This document shows, piece by piece, positions 1 through 11,459 of a stretch of DNA of 64,000 nt. Origin of the DNA: Atopsyche davidsoni (Eukaryota; Arthropoda; Insecta; Trichoptera; Hydrobiosidae); NCBI GenBank assembly GCA_022113835.1, contig JAILWY010000002.1, positions 12,688,501 to 12,752,500 on the forward strand, read 5' to 3'. The notes below the pieces were generated by a model. That model saw only the letters and a program-made list of their open reading frames with translations. It was not told where the DNA came from and did not search any database. How positions within the stretch are numbered: position 1 is the first letter of the stretch; each line of letters begins with the position of its first letter. The position numbers and the translations under genes are program-made.

Positions 1-570
1 CATCAGAGTGAGTTTTTTGTCGATTGGTTTTTTTTCTCTTTATATTAAGAAGCGGTTCATTATATTTCCCCCGAAGTCGAGCCCGGGCCCGTCCAGGAAC
101 TCAGCTCGCCTGGCGCTGGTTTGCTTGGATCTCATCAGTCGCAGATGTCTACACACTGGGTACTACGCGTGCATTTGTTCTGAGTGTTTTCATGGCCTTA
201 GAAGGAATCTATCAAGCACACACATTACTATATATATTAATGACGTGAGAGTAGTCTGAATGGCAACTTATTATTCATTGTGATATCAGAAGCGAATCGT
301 ACTATTGACTAGCTTTTCAAATACTGCAGTCCCTCGTCGCCGCCAGACTTCCGGCAGTGTCGCCCTGCCGATGTCGTTGATCATTCTATACTGATCTGAA
401 TATTCTGCCTTTTGCACATTTGAAAAAGAACACAAACGAATCTTCTGATTCTTACCATTTTGAGATATTTTCAGATCGACAGCCGTCTTTTCAACACAAA
501 AACCAGCAAAGCCGAGTGAACCGACAAACCTCGATCAGTCGTCCCTCGGAGAGACCCGGGAGGGCGCCCC

Positions 571-755
571 GGCAGCTCGGCGGGTCTCGGCGGGTCTCGG
601 CGGGTCTGGGCGGGTCTCGGCGGGTCTGGGCGGGTCTCGGCGGGTCTCGGCGGGTCTGGGCGGGTCTCGGCGGGTCTGGGCGGGTCTCGGCGGGTCTCGG
701 CGGGTCTCGGCGGGTCTCGGCGGGTCTCGGCGGGTCTGGGCGGGTCTCGGCGGGC
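571..755. repeat. 10-bp GC-rich minisatellite
   Basis: About 17 head-to-tail copies of a 10-bp unit with two alternating variants, CGGGTCTCGG and CGGGTCTGGG. The repeat creates long artificial ORFs on both strands (Gly-Ser-Arg-Arg or Pro-Ala-Glu-Thr types), which should not be annotated as genes. Confidence 0.95.
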
Positions 756-1183
756 TCCCCGCCTCGGGGCCCGACACCGCGGGCGCTCGAGGTTGTATTT
801 TATTACAACTCAAAAATAGAAATTCGTAAACAAATGCCGGCATTATTTTTTTCTGTAAAATTTAGCATAATTAGTAGGTTAAGCAAGTATATTTTAAAAT
901 TAAACTTTTTATTGCAAACTTATTTAAATTTTGTGAATAATTTGCCTGTTGACTTTCAAACGTAAAGCGAATGTACTTTGCTCATTAACTAAAGTTAAAA
1001 CAGATTTTTTTTTTAACCTGTTATCCAGGGAGTTTCCTTTTTAATTACGCAACATACAATGGGCGCGTAAACTTTCACTAGGACGTATCAGTACGTCACG
1101 CCCGGAGGACGTAATTTCATAATATTTTTTTTTTTATTTATTTTAAAATAAATGAAAAGACTATGAAATAAATATTTTTTCGG

Positions 1184-1345
1184 TTATTTATATAAAAAGC
1201 AAACTTCTTCACCATCTTCATTCTTAGTATCGCTCAATTCCGTGTCGTAGTCAAAATTACTGTCAGATGACGAACTCATAATACGTCTCCTTTTTCTACC
1301 TGCCGGTGCATTGATTTTGTCATCGCTGATATCGCTTTCATTCAT
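1184..1345 (-). pseudogene. 53-codon acidic ORF, possible transposase N-terminus
   Basis: An ATG-started ORF on the minus strand encodes a short Ser/Asp/Glu-rich peptide with a basic patch (RKRRR) followed by a Ser-Ser-Asp-rich segment. This composition resembles the N-terminus of piggyBac-type transposases, and similar acidic fragments occur near 31.2-31.4 and 45.2 kb. No catalytic domain follows, so at best it is a relic. It could also be a chance ORF; there is no splice or promoter support. Confidence 0.25.
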
Positions 1346-1991
1346 TTTAATGGATACTCATAAAAATTTATTCTAAAATAAAAGGGTTGGAGATATAAAA
1401 AAAAAAAGTAAATAATATTTAACACGAAAATAGGTAGGTAAGTGTAAGAACGTAACCGTCACTGCTCACCCAGAATTCGTCCACCACTCTCAATAGCGAA
1501 ATGATACTGATTCCTTCTGTGTCTTGAATTCATGTCGAGACATGTACAGATGACTAAATACCTTTCTTGTTGGGAAATATACGTCCCGCCTGCTCCAGGG
1601 CGCAACATATATTTAAAGGACGTATTCATATGTCCGACCCGTCTCGATATTATGTCCCGTCGTTATGCTCAATTATGTTTTAAATACTTTTATGTAAAAA
1701 AAAACAGGACGTTTGAATTAGAAATTTACAGAGCTCGCAATGAAAGGGTTCGTCGGGTGCGAAGGTTCGAGCGGCGGCACTTCAGCAGTCGACGATTCAA
1801 CAATGATAATATAGAATTAATATCAAATATTACCGGTAGAAATTGAACTTGAACTGACGTCAAAAATGCATCGAGATTGTGTTGTAAATTCGATTAAATT
1901 ATTTGGGTGTTCATTCGATTGAAAATGCGACCGGTTTGCGCAGTCCCGTGCGGTCCGGCCGCTCGCGCGTAAGAACCCGCGGACTCCCCGG

Positions 1992-2053
1992 CGCGTGACG
2001 CGTGACGCGTGACGCGTGACGCGTGACGCGTGACGCGTGTGGCGTGACGCGTG
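1992..2053. repeat. 7-bp tandem repeat (CGTGACG)n
   Basis: Six or seven nearly perfect copies of the heptamer CGTGACG, followed by a degenerate copy, inside a GC-rich block. The unit contains a CGTGAC/GTCACG motif, but no gene starts nearby, so no regulatory role is claimed. Confidence 0.9.
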
Positions 2054-2402
2054 CGCGGCCGTGAGTCACGCGGACCCGTCCGAACTGTACCGGGCGTCGT
2101 CTAACCATTGCCCTGGATACGCCCGCTGCGGCCCGAATCGCACTCGAGCTTCTGAGGGTGAGGATGGATCCGCCGCTCATAAAGTACAAATGTCTTCTAT
2201 TCTTTCGGTTGACGAGTCATCGTCCGTCCGTCCGTTGTATTCGTAGGATGTTTTCAGCCGTTCGAGCGGGGATTCGGAAGCATGTCGCCCGGAGAGGAGG
2301 AGACGCCGTCCTAGCTCTTCCGGGGAAATGCGACGCTGTGACGTCACGCATACCATTACCTTCCCCAAGGCGCCCACTCTATGTGCGTTAACTGAACTCA
2401 AT

Positions 2403-2482
2403 TTGATAATGCCAACGTGAAAGGTTGGCGAAACCGGTCACCAATAAAAATTAACATGTGAAAAAATCACTCAAGTATATTC
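2403..2482. repeat. Dispersed repeat family R1, copy 1
   Basis: A fragment with the family signature: a GATAATGCCAACGTG segment, a GGTTGGCGAAACCGGTCACC-like block, then GTGAAAAAATCACTCAAGTAT. Related copies occur near 10.6, 22.6-22.8, 24.2-24.4, 29.15, 29.94-30.07, 40.04 and 51.3 kb, in both orientations. It looks like a non-autonomous element or the 3' end of a retroelement; no coding part is visible. Confidence 0.7.
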
Positions 2483-3392
2483 TGTCTAATTATATATATA
2501 TACTGTAATCGTAATGTCGGTTAGCTATGCACGCATGGAAATCGCCTTGCAATAGATCGCGTCAAGCCAGGCCAGGAATGCTGTCGACTGTTCAGCTCCG
2601 CTTTTTCATACTGAGGCACTCGTTCGAGCGGCCATCGCTTCTCGAACGTGCGGTTTTTTTCTTCTTGTGCAACAAAAAATGGCATTGAGGCCGCGATCGT
2701 CGGCGACAGCGCGCGAAATATCTCAATCGAGCGAACGCGGATTCGAATCCCCGCCGCGGTGGTCTCTCAGGGAGGCTCTCATCCCACTCGTCCCACTCGT
2801 CCCTCTCTCTCCCACTAAATAAACAATACAGTGTCGTGGAGAGTCGACCCTCGGTGCCGGGCAAACGGAGGTCCCTAGAAGAGGCTCGTCGGCTCCCGAA
2901 GAGACGAGCGGACGATCTTCGCAGCAGGAAGTGCCGCCTTGGTTTTCCCTCACCGCCTGTCGTTGTCGATGCTCCTTTCCCAAACATAACTTACCGAGTA
3001 TTTCAAATCACCGGTTTTGCGCTGTTGGATCGATAAACTTTTATTATCAATCATCGATACGAAATGTTTTGAAAATAATATCTTTTCGTTGATCGGCGGT
3101 GACATCTCCTGTGGAAAAAAAGGTTATAATCGTATATTCCAAGTGAAGTATCTCACTGTCGTCACATTTCGAAACTCCAACTATCATGCTCAGGGGTGAT
3201 AGTTGCTACCCCTGAAAACTTCCCTACCGACTAAACTACCCAACTACTTCTACCTTTGAAAATTACCCGCTTTTATTTGAATTACGAATAATTAATAATA
3301 ATAATAATAATAAATAAGCTAAATTTCGACAAAAGCTTACATTTTTTAGTATTTGATAGTAATGACAACGCCTTAAATAATTTACCTATATA

Positions 3393-3393
<1 letters not shown>

Positions 3394-3447
<54 letters not shown>
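3394..3447. repeat. (TA)n microsatellite
   Basis: About 27 uninterrupted TA dinucleotides in AT-rich DNA, preceded about 90 bp upstream by a short (AAT)n run near 3292-3315. Confidence 0.97.
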
Positions 3448-3450
<3 letters not shown>

Positions 3451-3878
3451 ATTTTATAGTTACAAATTGTGATAAATTCATTTTATATTCTGAAAATTGT
3501 ACGCTGCATGTTTTCTCTGTAAACACTTCATTAAAATTGCGCACGATCTGCTCGATCGGTATCCTATTGCTTGTCAGTATAAAAACGAAAAAAGTAAGGA
3601 TATACATACTTTTTAATGAAAAGTAGATTTCAGTTTACTCGGGCCGAGTCTGCAGCGGCGGCGCAGCGAGATGCAGCCGGCAAAAAGGTTACTCTCGCAT
3701 CGGTTTATTTTTATCAAACTAATATCATTTGACTGTAAATAATCATTTACTCTAAATGACTCATACTCTCAATGATTCCGCAAACAGACGGGGTGTTGCC
3801 GCGGAAAGAGTCGCGTGCTCGCTCCTGACTGACTGCCGACAGGAAGTGTGTTCCACAGCAGTGCGCGCGTCCTGGAGG

Positions 3879-3981
3879 ACGCCCCGCCTCGCCCCGCCCC
3901 GCCTCGCCCCGCCTCGCCCCGCCTCGCCCCGCCTCGCCCCGCCTCGCCCCGCCTCGCCCCGCCTCGCCCCGCCTCGCCCCG
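3879..3981. repeat. 10-bp GC-rich minisatellite (CGCCCCGCCT)n
   Basis: About ten copies of CGCCCCGCCT, with one CGCCCCGCCC-type variant near the left end. It generates long Ala/Pro/Arg repeat ORFs in several frames, which are artefacts of the repeat. Confidence 0.95.
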
Positions 3982-5983
3982 CTGTCGGCCACTCGTTCCG
4001 TTTGCTCGCTCGGCGTTGCAAAGCCGAAAATAATCGCTATTACACATCCTCCGTTGCATACAATCGCGATTGTACTGCCGCATCAGTGACGGCCTCTAAT
4101 TGGTGGATCGCGTCCGGCATTTTTGGTTCTGCATATTTCAGATTCGGCTGGGTCGGGTGTCCGTGTGCCCGCGGAATGGATCGCGAAAGTAACGAGACGA
4201 GGACGTCTCTGCCGCTCGCCGGAGAGGCGCGGGCTGAGGATCGGAAAGCTCGGTATCGAGAGTCGCCCGGCTCTAGGTTCGAGCGGAGAGGTATCGACAA
4301 GCTCCAGATCCTCTCCGATTCGGGCTTTCTGAGATTTCTCCGATGCGTTCTAGGATCGACTGAATTCGGGTGTCCCCGCTCGGGAGAGAGCCCGGAAGGA
4401 GAGTCAACGGCTCGGACGACTGCCGCCCTGGCCTTTCCCCGCAGCCTCGTGACGTCTCCGAAGCCTGACTGCTCGACATCCTCAATTCGTTTTACAATTC
4501 TAATCGCGTCGTCTCCGTCACAATTTGTAGAGCTCAGCTGACCGCAACGCTCGCCTCTGTTCTCATTTTGTTTAAAAACCAAAATATTATTCATCATTGC
4601 ATTTTTATGTTCTTACTACAAATGGAGTTGACGAAAATCACGCCGAGCATAAACTAGTTCCCCCCAGAATCTCCATCCGATCTGTTTCCGCGACCGAACG
4701 TTGTATTCGTCCATCAAAGTTTTCCCATAATTATGTAGAATGATAGATCCTAGAATAAACCGTTTTGTATATTTTATTCCTTATTCTTTGACAATAAGGG
4801 AAACGCATCGCAATTTCTTGAATAATATTTCCTGACTCGACTGACCCACCCGCGGCCCGCGCCGTGGAACATTTCATGGAACGCTTCGCCTTGAAATTAC
4901 AATACGCTGTATTTTTACATATTCAGAATGAAACGTTTATTTTTTTTTTAATTTCTTTGAGACTGTACTGAACCGATTTCATCAGTTTCGGCCCCCTCGG
5001 CCGCGGAGCCGCTGTCGCGTTGCACGCGGAGTGGGTCTACGCTTTCGTAACTCGTAGTACTCGTCTACGATGCGACTGAGGAGCTATTGAAAATTATGAA
5101 TAACAGGCGTTTATTGAATTTAAAAAAAATACATTTGTCAATCAGAAGTTTTAGGATTTTTTGTATCCATTTCAATAATTGTAAAATTTTGAATATATCA
5201 GCATAAAAAGTCTTTCCTACGCTTCAATGCCGTCCCTGGGCCCCTCCCTCCTCCCCCCTCGCTCGAGCTCTCCCGTCTCCGATACGGGTGAATCCCAAAC
5301 TGCGGTATATTTGATGACATCGCTCGGGTCATTATATATGTAAATTATCGCAAGTCAGTCAGTGTTATGGAGTGTTGAATTATCGGTGCCCGAGTGGCCG
5401 CTCGCCCCGGCCCCGAGTGCTTCCTCCGCGTGCCGGAACCGTCGCGGGCTTCCCCCGCGGCCAGGGGACTCCGGCGCGCGGTCCGCGACCGTCTCCATGT
5501 CTGTGATATACAATCAATGTCATAAATAATCATTTCACTATCAAACTACTATTGATGTTACAGTAACAACACAACAGAAGCGATCTCGTCGATGCATTCG
5601 GCTCAGACGCACCTCGGTGACCGCGTGACCCGCCAAACTCAACAACGGACAGAAGCAGTCACAGTCCTGACATCGTCCGCCGCTCACCCTTTTATCGCGT
5701 TTCACTACTACGATGAATTGAAACCCCCGGCCAGGAGCCAAGAGCCAGGCCGACCGTGATCGATTCGCCCGTTTGGGTGAGCAGTTTTCCCTGTAGAACC
5801 GGTTTGGTTCTTATTTGATGTTTATGATTAGTACTGTCTTAAATATTTTACAACATTTTGTGCTCGGCGTGATTGCGCCGAATAGCCTGTGCGTGGTTTG
5901 CGTCAAGTGAGATATTGTGACGCACTGCGGTCAGCCGGGAGCCGGTTTCCGGGTTGGGCGGCTCTGGCGCGAGGAGCCCCGCT

Positions 5984-6017
5984 TATAAGCCGATGCCGGG
6001 GGGCCCGCGCGCCAGTC
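5984..6017 (+). promoter_or_regulatory. Candidate TATA box and initiator of protease A
   Basis: TATAAG at 5984-5989 is followed 30 bp later by an initiator-like CCAGTC (A at 6014). This is the spacing expected for a TATA-Inr core promoter. The predicted start codon lies about 235 bp downstream, giving a GC-rich 5' UTR. Inferred from motifs only. Confidence 0.5.
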
Positions 6018-6250
6018 CGAAGAGACACCTCCGCCGCGCGCACCGCCGCCAGCCGCCAGTCACCGGTCACCAGTCGCCAGTCGCCAGTCGCCGACTTCCG
6101 GCCGTCAGTCAGCAGTTCGGCGAGTTCAGTGCTTTGTGTCGTGCAGTGCCGTGTCCGGTGATCCTTCCCGCAGCCTCCCGCGCGGACCCATGCCGAGGTG
6201 CAGCGGCCGCCGGGGCGAGGGCGGCCCGGCCCGCTGACCAGCGAGCAGCC

Positions 6251-9200
6251 ATGGAGAGGGCGGTCCTGCTGGGCCTCGTGCTCTCCGTGCACGTGGCTGG
6301 AGTCCCCTGCAGCCCCGGTGAGTGCCGGCCGACTTCCGCCTTCCCCTCTGCTGTGCGGCCTCCCCCGGTTCGCTCGCCGCGATGAGGGGGTAAATTCATT
6401 CAAATCGATTCTCTATTGAACGCGATCAGCCTTTGCGGTGTCATTTTTGACGGTCCGTGCCGCGGGAATCGACTCCGGCTCGGCGGTGTATCGATCGAAA
6501 TATTAAAGGTTCTTTTGTATCAATGATCGACAATGCGTCCAGTTCCAGCCAGACGAATGACACGTGCTCCTCAGGATCAACTCGATTCTAAAGCCAAGTA
6601 TAATGTCTCACCACAGATGTGTCGTCCAATACAGGGATTCGGTGATCGCGACCGACTTTGGGTTACTCGTGTATAAAGCGTGCTTTTGTCGTAAACGAGC
6701 GATTTTATTCTTTCTGATACATAGGCTTATATGTCCAGTCATACATATATCGAAAAAATCTGGTGCAAAACGAGATAAAGACCAGTTACATTTGGAATAA
6801 ATTATTTAAAATACATATGTATTTCGAGCATCGTTTATATCGTTTAATAAAGATTATTATGAGTAGTAAAAAATCAAAATCGTGATAGTGTAAAGTTTAA
6901 ATAATAACAAAAGTACAAGTGTATAATAAAGTAAAAAAAACAGTTAATGTTATCTTTAAAATATGAACCGAGAGGACCTCTCTATTGAGCCAGTGAAGTG
7001 ACTCTTCTGATCGATTCAAATATTGAAAATAATAATAGTTGTAAGTATATCAATATTGTAGAGTCAACGTAATTATTATAACGCAGAACATGCTTTTTTT
7101 TTTTTACGAATTTCCTGACCACAATCAGTGACAAGTGAGATTTCAAAGCGGCCGGTAGATTTGATCAATAAACAAACTTAACGTGATGATATGGAAATGG
7201 TTTTTGCTATTCAAGCCGCTCAAGAACTACCCTCCGAGGGGGGTAATCAAGGGGGGCACCGCGGTCTGCAGGGTCGTGCAATCAGTCTTTCACGTGCCCA
7301 GACTTGTGATGACTTGAGTATATTTGCGGTTTCGTTTGTATTTTTTCTTTTAATCTTTGTGAAGACTATTTTTGATTGCAAAAAAGTAATAAAATTTAGG
7401 AACAAACTTTACGTAGATCCGATTTTGAGAGGCACTCCCGCACTCTCCGGAGTCGAGGGCAGAGCGTCGTGTCCTGGGAGCACTAACACCTTCACCGGTT
7501 TCTTTTGCATCGCAAAACTCTCGCATAAGAACTATGTCGGAAGCAACTTTTTAGTACTGTTCAAAGAAGTCTGTTGCGCGGATGAAACCGGTAACGGTAC
7601 TCTGATTTTTACGGCTTAAAAAAACGATAGAAAAAAATATTTTTTTTGAGCTCGCTGAGTTCGCCCGCCCGGCTTTAGAGAACTAGCACGCGTTCTGAGT
7701 GGAAACTCAGAACATCTTTCCTGACTTCAGGACGCACCGATTGTCGAGCGATTCGATTTTTCCGAGACCGATTGCTCGCCTCCCGCAAGCGTGATCGCCA
7801 CTGCTGCGAGTCGTGATTTAGTTTGCGGATCACGGTAAGATGATCGAGAATTCCGGTTCGGAAATCTGACGCGCGAGCCCCTTCAGCTCGAGGGCCACCC
7901 GGTCGGGCTCGATTCTTCTACTCTGCAGTGGAAACTGTATTTTTCATTCCGCCGAGTCCGAGGTCTCGCCTTCGGGAGCTCGTCGGCCCGGACTTCTCGG
8001 CTCCGGTTTTCGGTGCGATTCGGTTCGGCCACTTTTTGATATCGGCAAACGGGTAGGCTGTAGGCTTTTCACGTCCGTCTGAGGTCTAATTCTTCTCGGA
8101 GAATAAAGTCACGAGGCACTTCTTTATGGCTGCAAACTAGGTTCGCAATACACACCTGTCGGGCCCGCCGACCGGTCGAATCGATCGCTGTCGCCGATTG
8201 CGGATCGCGGTGCCCCGATATCTTCACAAATAACATTAGTTTAGGTTTAGACATGCTGTATTGGTATATTGGAACGGGTGGTCCCTCGGTTTCGATCAAA
8301 TGTTATACCGTTTCTTCGAACGGACAAATTTGATGTCGAACGCGTTAGCATCGCAGTCGAGCCGTTGGCTCTGCCCTGCAGGATCGTCTGCGAACCCCGA
8401 CCGCCCGAGTCCTCCGGCTTCGACGAGCCTCACTGCTGAAGCGCTCTCGGCGCTTCGGCGGTCGTCGCCAGAGGAAACGGTGTCGGCCAGTGTCTGATAT
8501 TTCACACGGATTCCAGGATGGTATGGCAAGCCTCCATACGGAGACGACTTCGACGACCGACCTGGCCGCGCGGCCGACGGGAACGTCCTGTTCGAGGGCG
8601 CGGGCGCGGGCGCGGGGGCGGGCGCGCGGTGCCGCTGCGTGGACGCGCCGACGTGCCCCGCCGCGCTGGCCGTGCTGAAGCGCAAGCCTCCTGCGCCCCG
8701 CGAGCTGGAGCTGCTGCGCGCGCTCACCTGCGCCTACCGCGGCCTGCGCCCCGCCGTGTGCTGCGACCGTCTGGCCTTCGCTCTCACTCGCGCGCATAAG
8801 AAACAGAAGCGCGCTTACCACGCCTACCGCCCCGACCCCGAGATCGACGTGCGCGCCAAGCACCATTTCTTTTGGGACGACATGTCCTTCCCGCACTGGA
8901 GCCACGCGCCCACAACGCCGGACTACCGTCCCAACGGCCACGACTGTACCTACGACCACGGCCGGAACCGCGGCGGTCACGGCGGCTACGGCGGCTACGG
9001 CGGGCGAAGGTGGAATCACCACCCGGAGCCGGAACCCGAACCCGAGCCGGAACCTGAGCCTGAACCGGAACCGGAGTACCCGGGGGCGAACGAACAGCCG
9101 CCGCTGGCGGAGCCCCCGTCGGAAGCGCCTCCCCCGGTCGACCCTTCCACGGAAGCGGCTCCCCCGACGCAAACGCCGCCCCCGGTCACGGAAGTCGCCG

Positions 9201-11459
9201 AGATTTCGCCCACCACGACTGCTCCGACGGAAGCGACGACCGTCCCCGCAGAAGGGACGACCGCATCCGTCGCCAACGGGACTCGCGAGGGCAAGCGCGC
9301 CGTGCTGAGCGACCAGCGTTGCGGCACCACCGTTGAGAGCAGGATCGTCGGCGGTCAGGACGCCAAGCTGGGGGACTACCCGTGGATGGCCAGGCTGGGC
9401 TACCAGAGTGAGTATCGCGCTTGTCACGACTCGGTTATCGTCCGCTCGACGGGTAGACCGCCTCGTCGCGTGTCACTCCTCGCCGGATGTCTCCCCTGAC
9501 CGCGTATCGTGTTCCAGGAAACAGCGTCCCGCGGACCTTGTTCCGGTGCGGCGGCACTCTCATCAGCGAGCGGTTGGTCATCACGGCGGCCCACTGCGTC
9601 ACCAACCTGCCCATTGGCTTGGAGTTGTAAGTCACACTTTATTCGATAATGATGGCTATTACTGAAAGACGTTTGCCTGCGGTGGCGCGCGTCCACAGCC
9701 CTTCGGTTGTGTTCACACATCGTGCACAGTAATACGCAAGCCCCGATTCTCTCTGTCGACAAACCTCTCGACATTTTTCTTATGTCCCTTACTTTTCACG
9801 GTTTGGGGACGAGATTTCGAACGTACTTTTTGCTACCATCTCATTTTCTCCCTGCTCTCGTCATGAACTGTCGTTCTGTTCGCGTCCCGTGTAGCATGCT
9901 GGTGCGGCTGGGCGAGCTGGACGAGCGCTCGGACATCGACTGCAGCAGCGGCGGAGAGTGCGCGGAGCCGCCCCAGGACTTCGCCCCCGCCAGCGTGCTG
10001 GTGCACCCGCAGTACAACACTCCCCGGCTCAGCAACGACATCTCTCTGGTGCGCCTCAACTCTCCCGTGAGACTATCCGGTAAGAATTGCCTCTCGATCG
10101 ACGTCATCTGACCTGACGTGACCGAAAGAATATGACATAAAAATACAATCTTCAGAAATAACTTTTTCGTTAAGTGTCCAGCATTTTTTTTTTTTGGTAA
10201 GATAATTTTGCTTATAATTGAACAATGCTGTTTTTCCCCAACATATCCTGGCAGGTTACTAATGGCAGAACAACATTCTCCTTTCAGGGTTTGTGAGTCC
10301 TCTGTGCCTGCCGTTCCAGGAGTCGCAGGAGCGCGTGCAGAACCTCACGGGCACGCGCGCGGTGGTGGCCGGCTGGGGCTCCACTAACACCGGTAACTAA
10401 CCTTCTCCGGGCCTATTCACTGTCGATTTGTGGATGTTTCATAATAGATATTTCTATCCTGAGTTGACAGTTAAAAACCACCGAACTATGCAGGGTATGT
10501 CCAATTTAACCTTTACTGTTGTTTATCGTGAAGAAGAAGAAAAAATCTCACAAAGCAGTAAAAAACATAAATGTAGTTGACAGGTGAATTGAAGAATAAT
10601 TTTTGATAAAATTATTAGTGGAAAAATCACTCAAGTATTTACTTATTATTTAAAATATTAAAATGGAATTCCACCAAGTACTCTCTGTCAAAAATATTGA
10701 ATTTCTAAATAAATTTTAATTATTCCAGGCTTTACCAGCGGCTCCCCTATTCTCAAGTGGGTCCGCCTGACGGTGATCCCAACAGACCAGTGCGTCTCAA
10801 TCTACCGTTCCCGCTTCGATATCATCATCAGTGACCAGCAGATTTGCACTGCTGGAGTGGAGAACATGGATGCTTGCGAAGGTAAGGAAATTCAAGTGAA
10901 TTTTTCCAAACTCCATTAGTACACTCATGTGCTCTAGGAAGTAGTCATTCAGTATTTGGTAAATTTTCATTGGAATTTATTTTAAATTTGTGTACATTTA
11001 GTTTTATTTCAAATGAAAATGAATACATTGATTTTCCACTTTTGTGATTATCTCCCGTTACTGGCAACCGTTCAAACCGCAGCAAATTGATCACTTCTTG
11101 GTTGTATGATTTGTCTTCAATTGACTGGCTTCATCCGATTTATAAATTTATCAAAATAAAAATTAAATTTAATAAAATAGTTTGTTGTGTTGAGAAATCA
11201 TGAAGTTTATAATTAAACATAAGTTGGGATTACAAAACGTATACAGGTTTTGTAATCCCAATATCTATTTTTGTGTTCTAAATCTTGTTTCCTTTCAGGT
11301 GACAGCGGAGGTCCTCTGTTCATGGAGAGCGATGATAATAGACGAGCGACATTAATTGGGATTGTATCATTTGGTCCCCGTCGGTGTGGCACGGCAGCCT
11401 TGCCTGGCGTGTACACGAGCGTGCAGGCTTACCTCGACTGGATCCTTGACTCCGTGTGA
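6251..11459 (+). CDS. Clip-domain serine protease A (CLIPB-like), 7 exons
   Basis: Exons 6251-6317, 8517-9407, 9518-9626, 9895-10079, 10288-10392, 10729-10881 and 11299-11459 give 556 aa; phases agree at every junction. The ATG opens a signal peptide (MERAVLLGLVLSVHVAG). Residues about 55-100 form a six-Cys clip domain (pattern CxC...C...C...CC). A long linker follows: a Gly/His/Tyr segment, nine Pro-Glu dipeptides, then Pro/Thr-rich low complexity. The light-chain Cys (DQRCG) precedes the activation site SR|IVGG. Catalytic motifs are TAAHC, NDISL and DACEGDSGGP; Asp189 predicts trypsin-like cleavage after Arg/Lys. The pair DCSSGGEC after RLGE is the extra CLIPB disulfide. It is inferred to be a secreted zymogen of a melanization or Toll-type cascade. 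The linker is much longer than usual, and the Pro-Glu run uses mixed codons. AATAAA at 11872-11877 is a possible poly(A) signal. Confidence 0.88.
10617..10715. repeat. Repeat family R1 copy in protease A intron 5
   Basis: The copy begins with GTGGAAAAATCACTCAAG, contains an AAAATGGAATTCCACCAAG core and ends with TCTGTCAAAAATATTGA. It lies just before the exon 6 acceptor at 10728. A matching copy in the same orientation occupies the equivalent intron of protease C (29152-29235). Confidence 0.75.

Larger units (their letters stand above)
1..5980. other. Gene-poor 5' flank of protease A
   Basis: I find no convincing gene here. The stretch alternates AT-rich DNA with GC-rich blocks (about 60-130, 540-800, 1920-2400, 2590-2990, 3870-4530 and 5220-5500). 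It holds three GC-rich minisatellites, an AT microsatellite, a short acidic ORF that may be a transposon relic, and one copy of a dispersed repeat, each listed separately. The long ORFs here are open mainly because of GC-rich or repeated sequence and show no recognisable domain. Distal regulatory DNA for protease A could lie here, but nothing specific is visible. Confidence 0.5.

Noticed and set aside
420..965. Long + strand ORF of 181 codons
   Set aside because: Its middle is simply the translated 10-bp minisatellite; the rest has no domain and no splice or promoter support.
3756..4597. Overlapping long ORFs on both strands, up to 261 codons
   Set aside because: Driven by the CGCCCCGCCT repeat and GC-rich DNA; no conserved motif, and frames overlap on both strands.
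8345..9427. 360-codon minus-strand ORF
   Set aside because: Exact antisense of protease A exon 2; Arg/Val/Gly-rich and open because of GC-rich codons.
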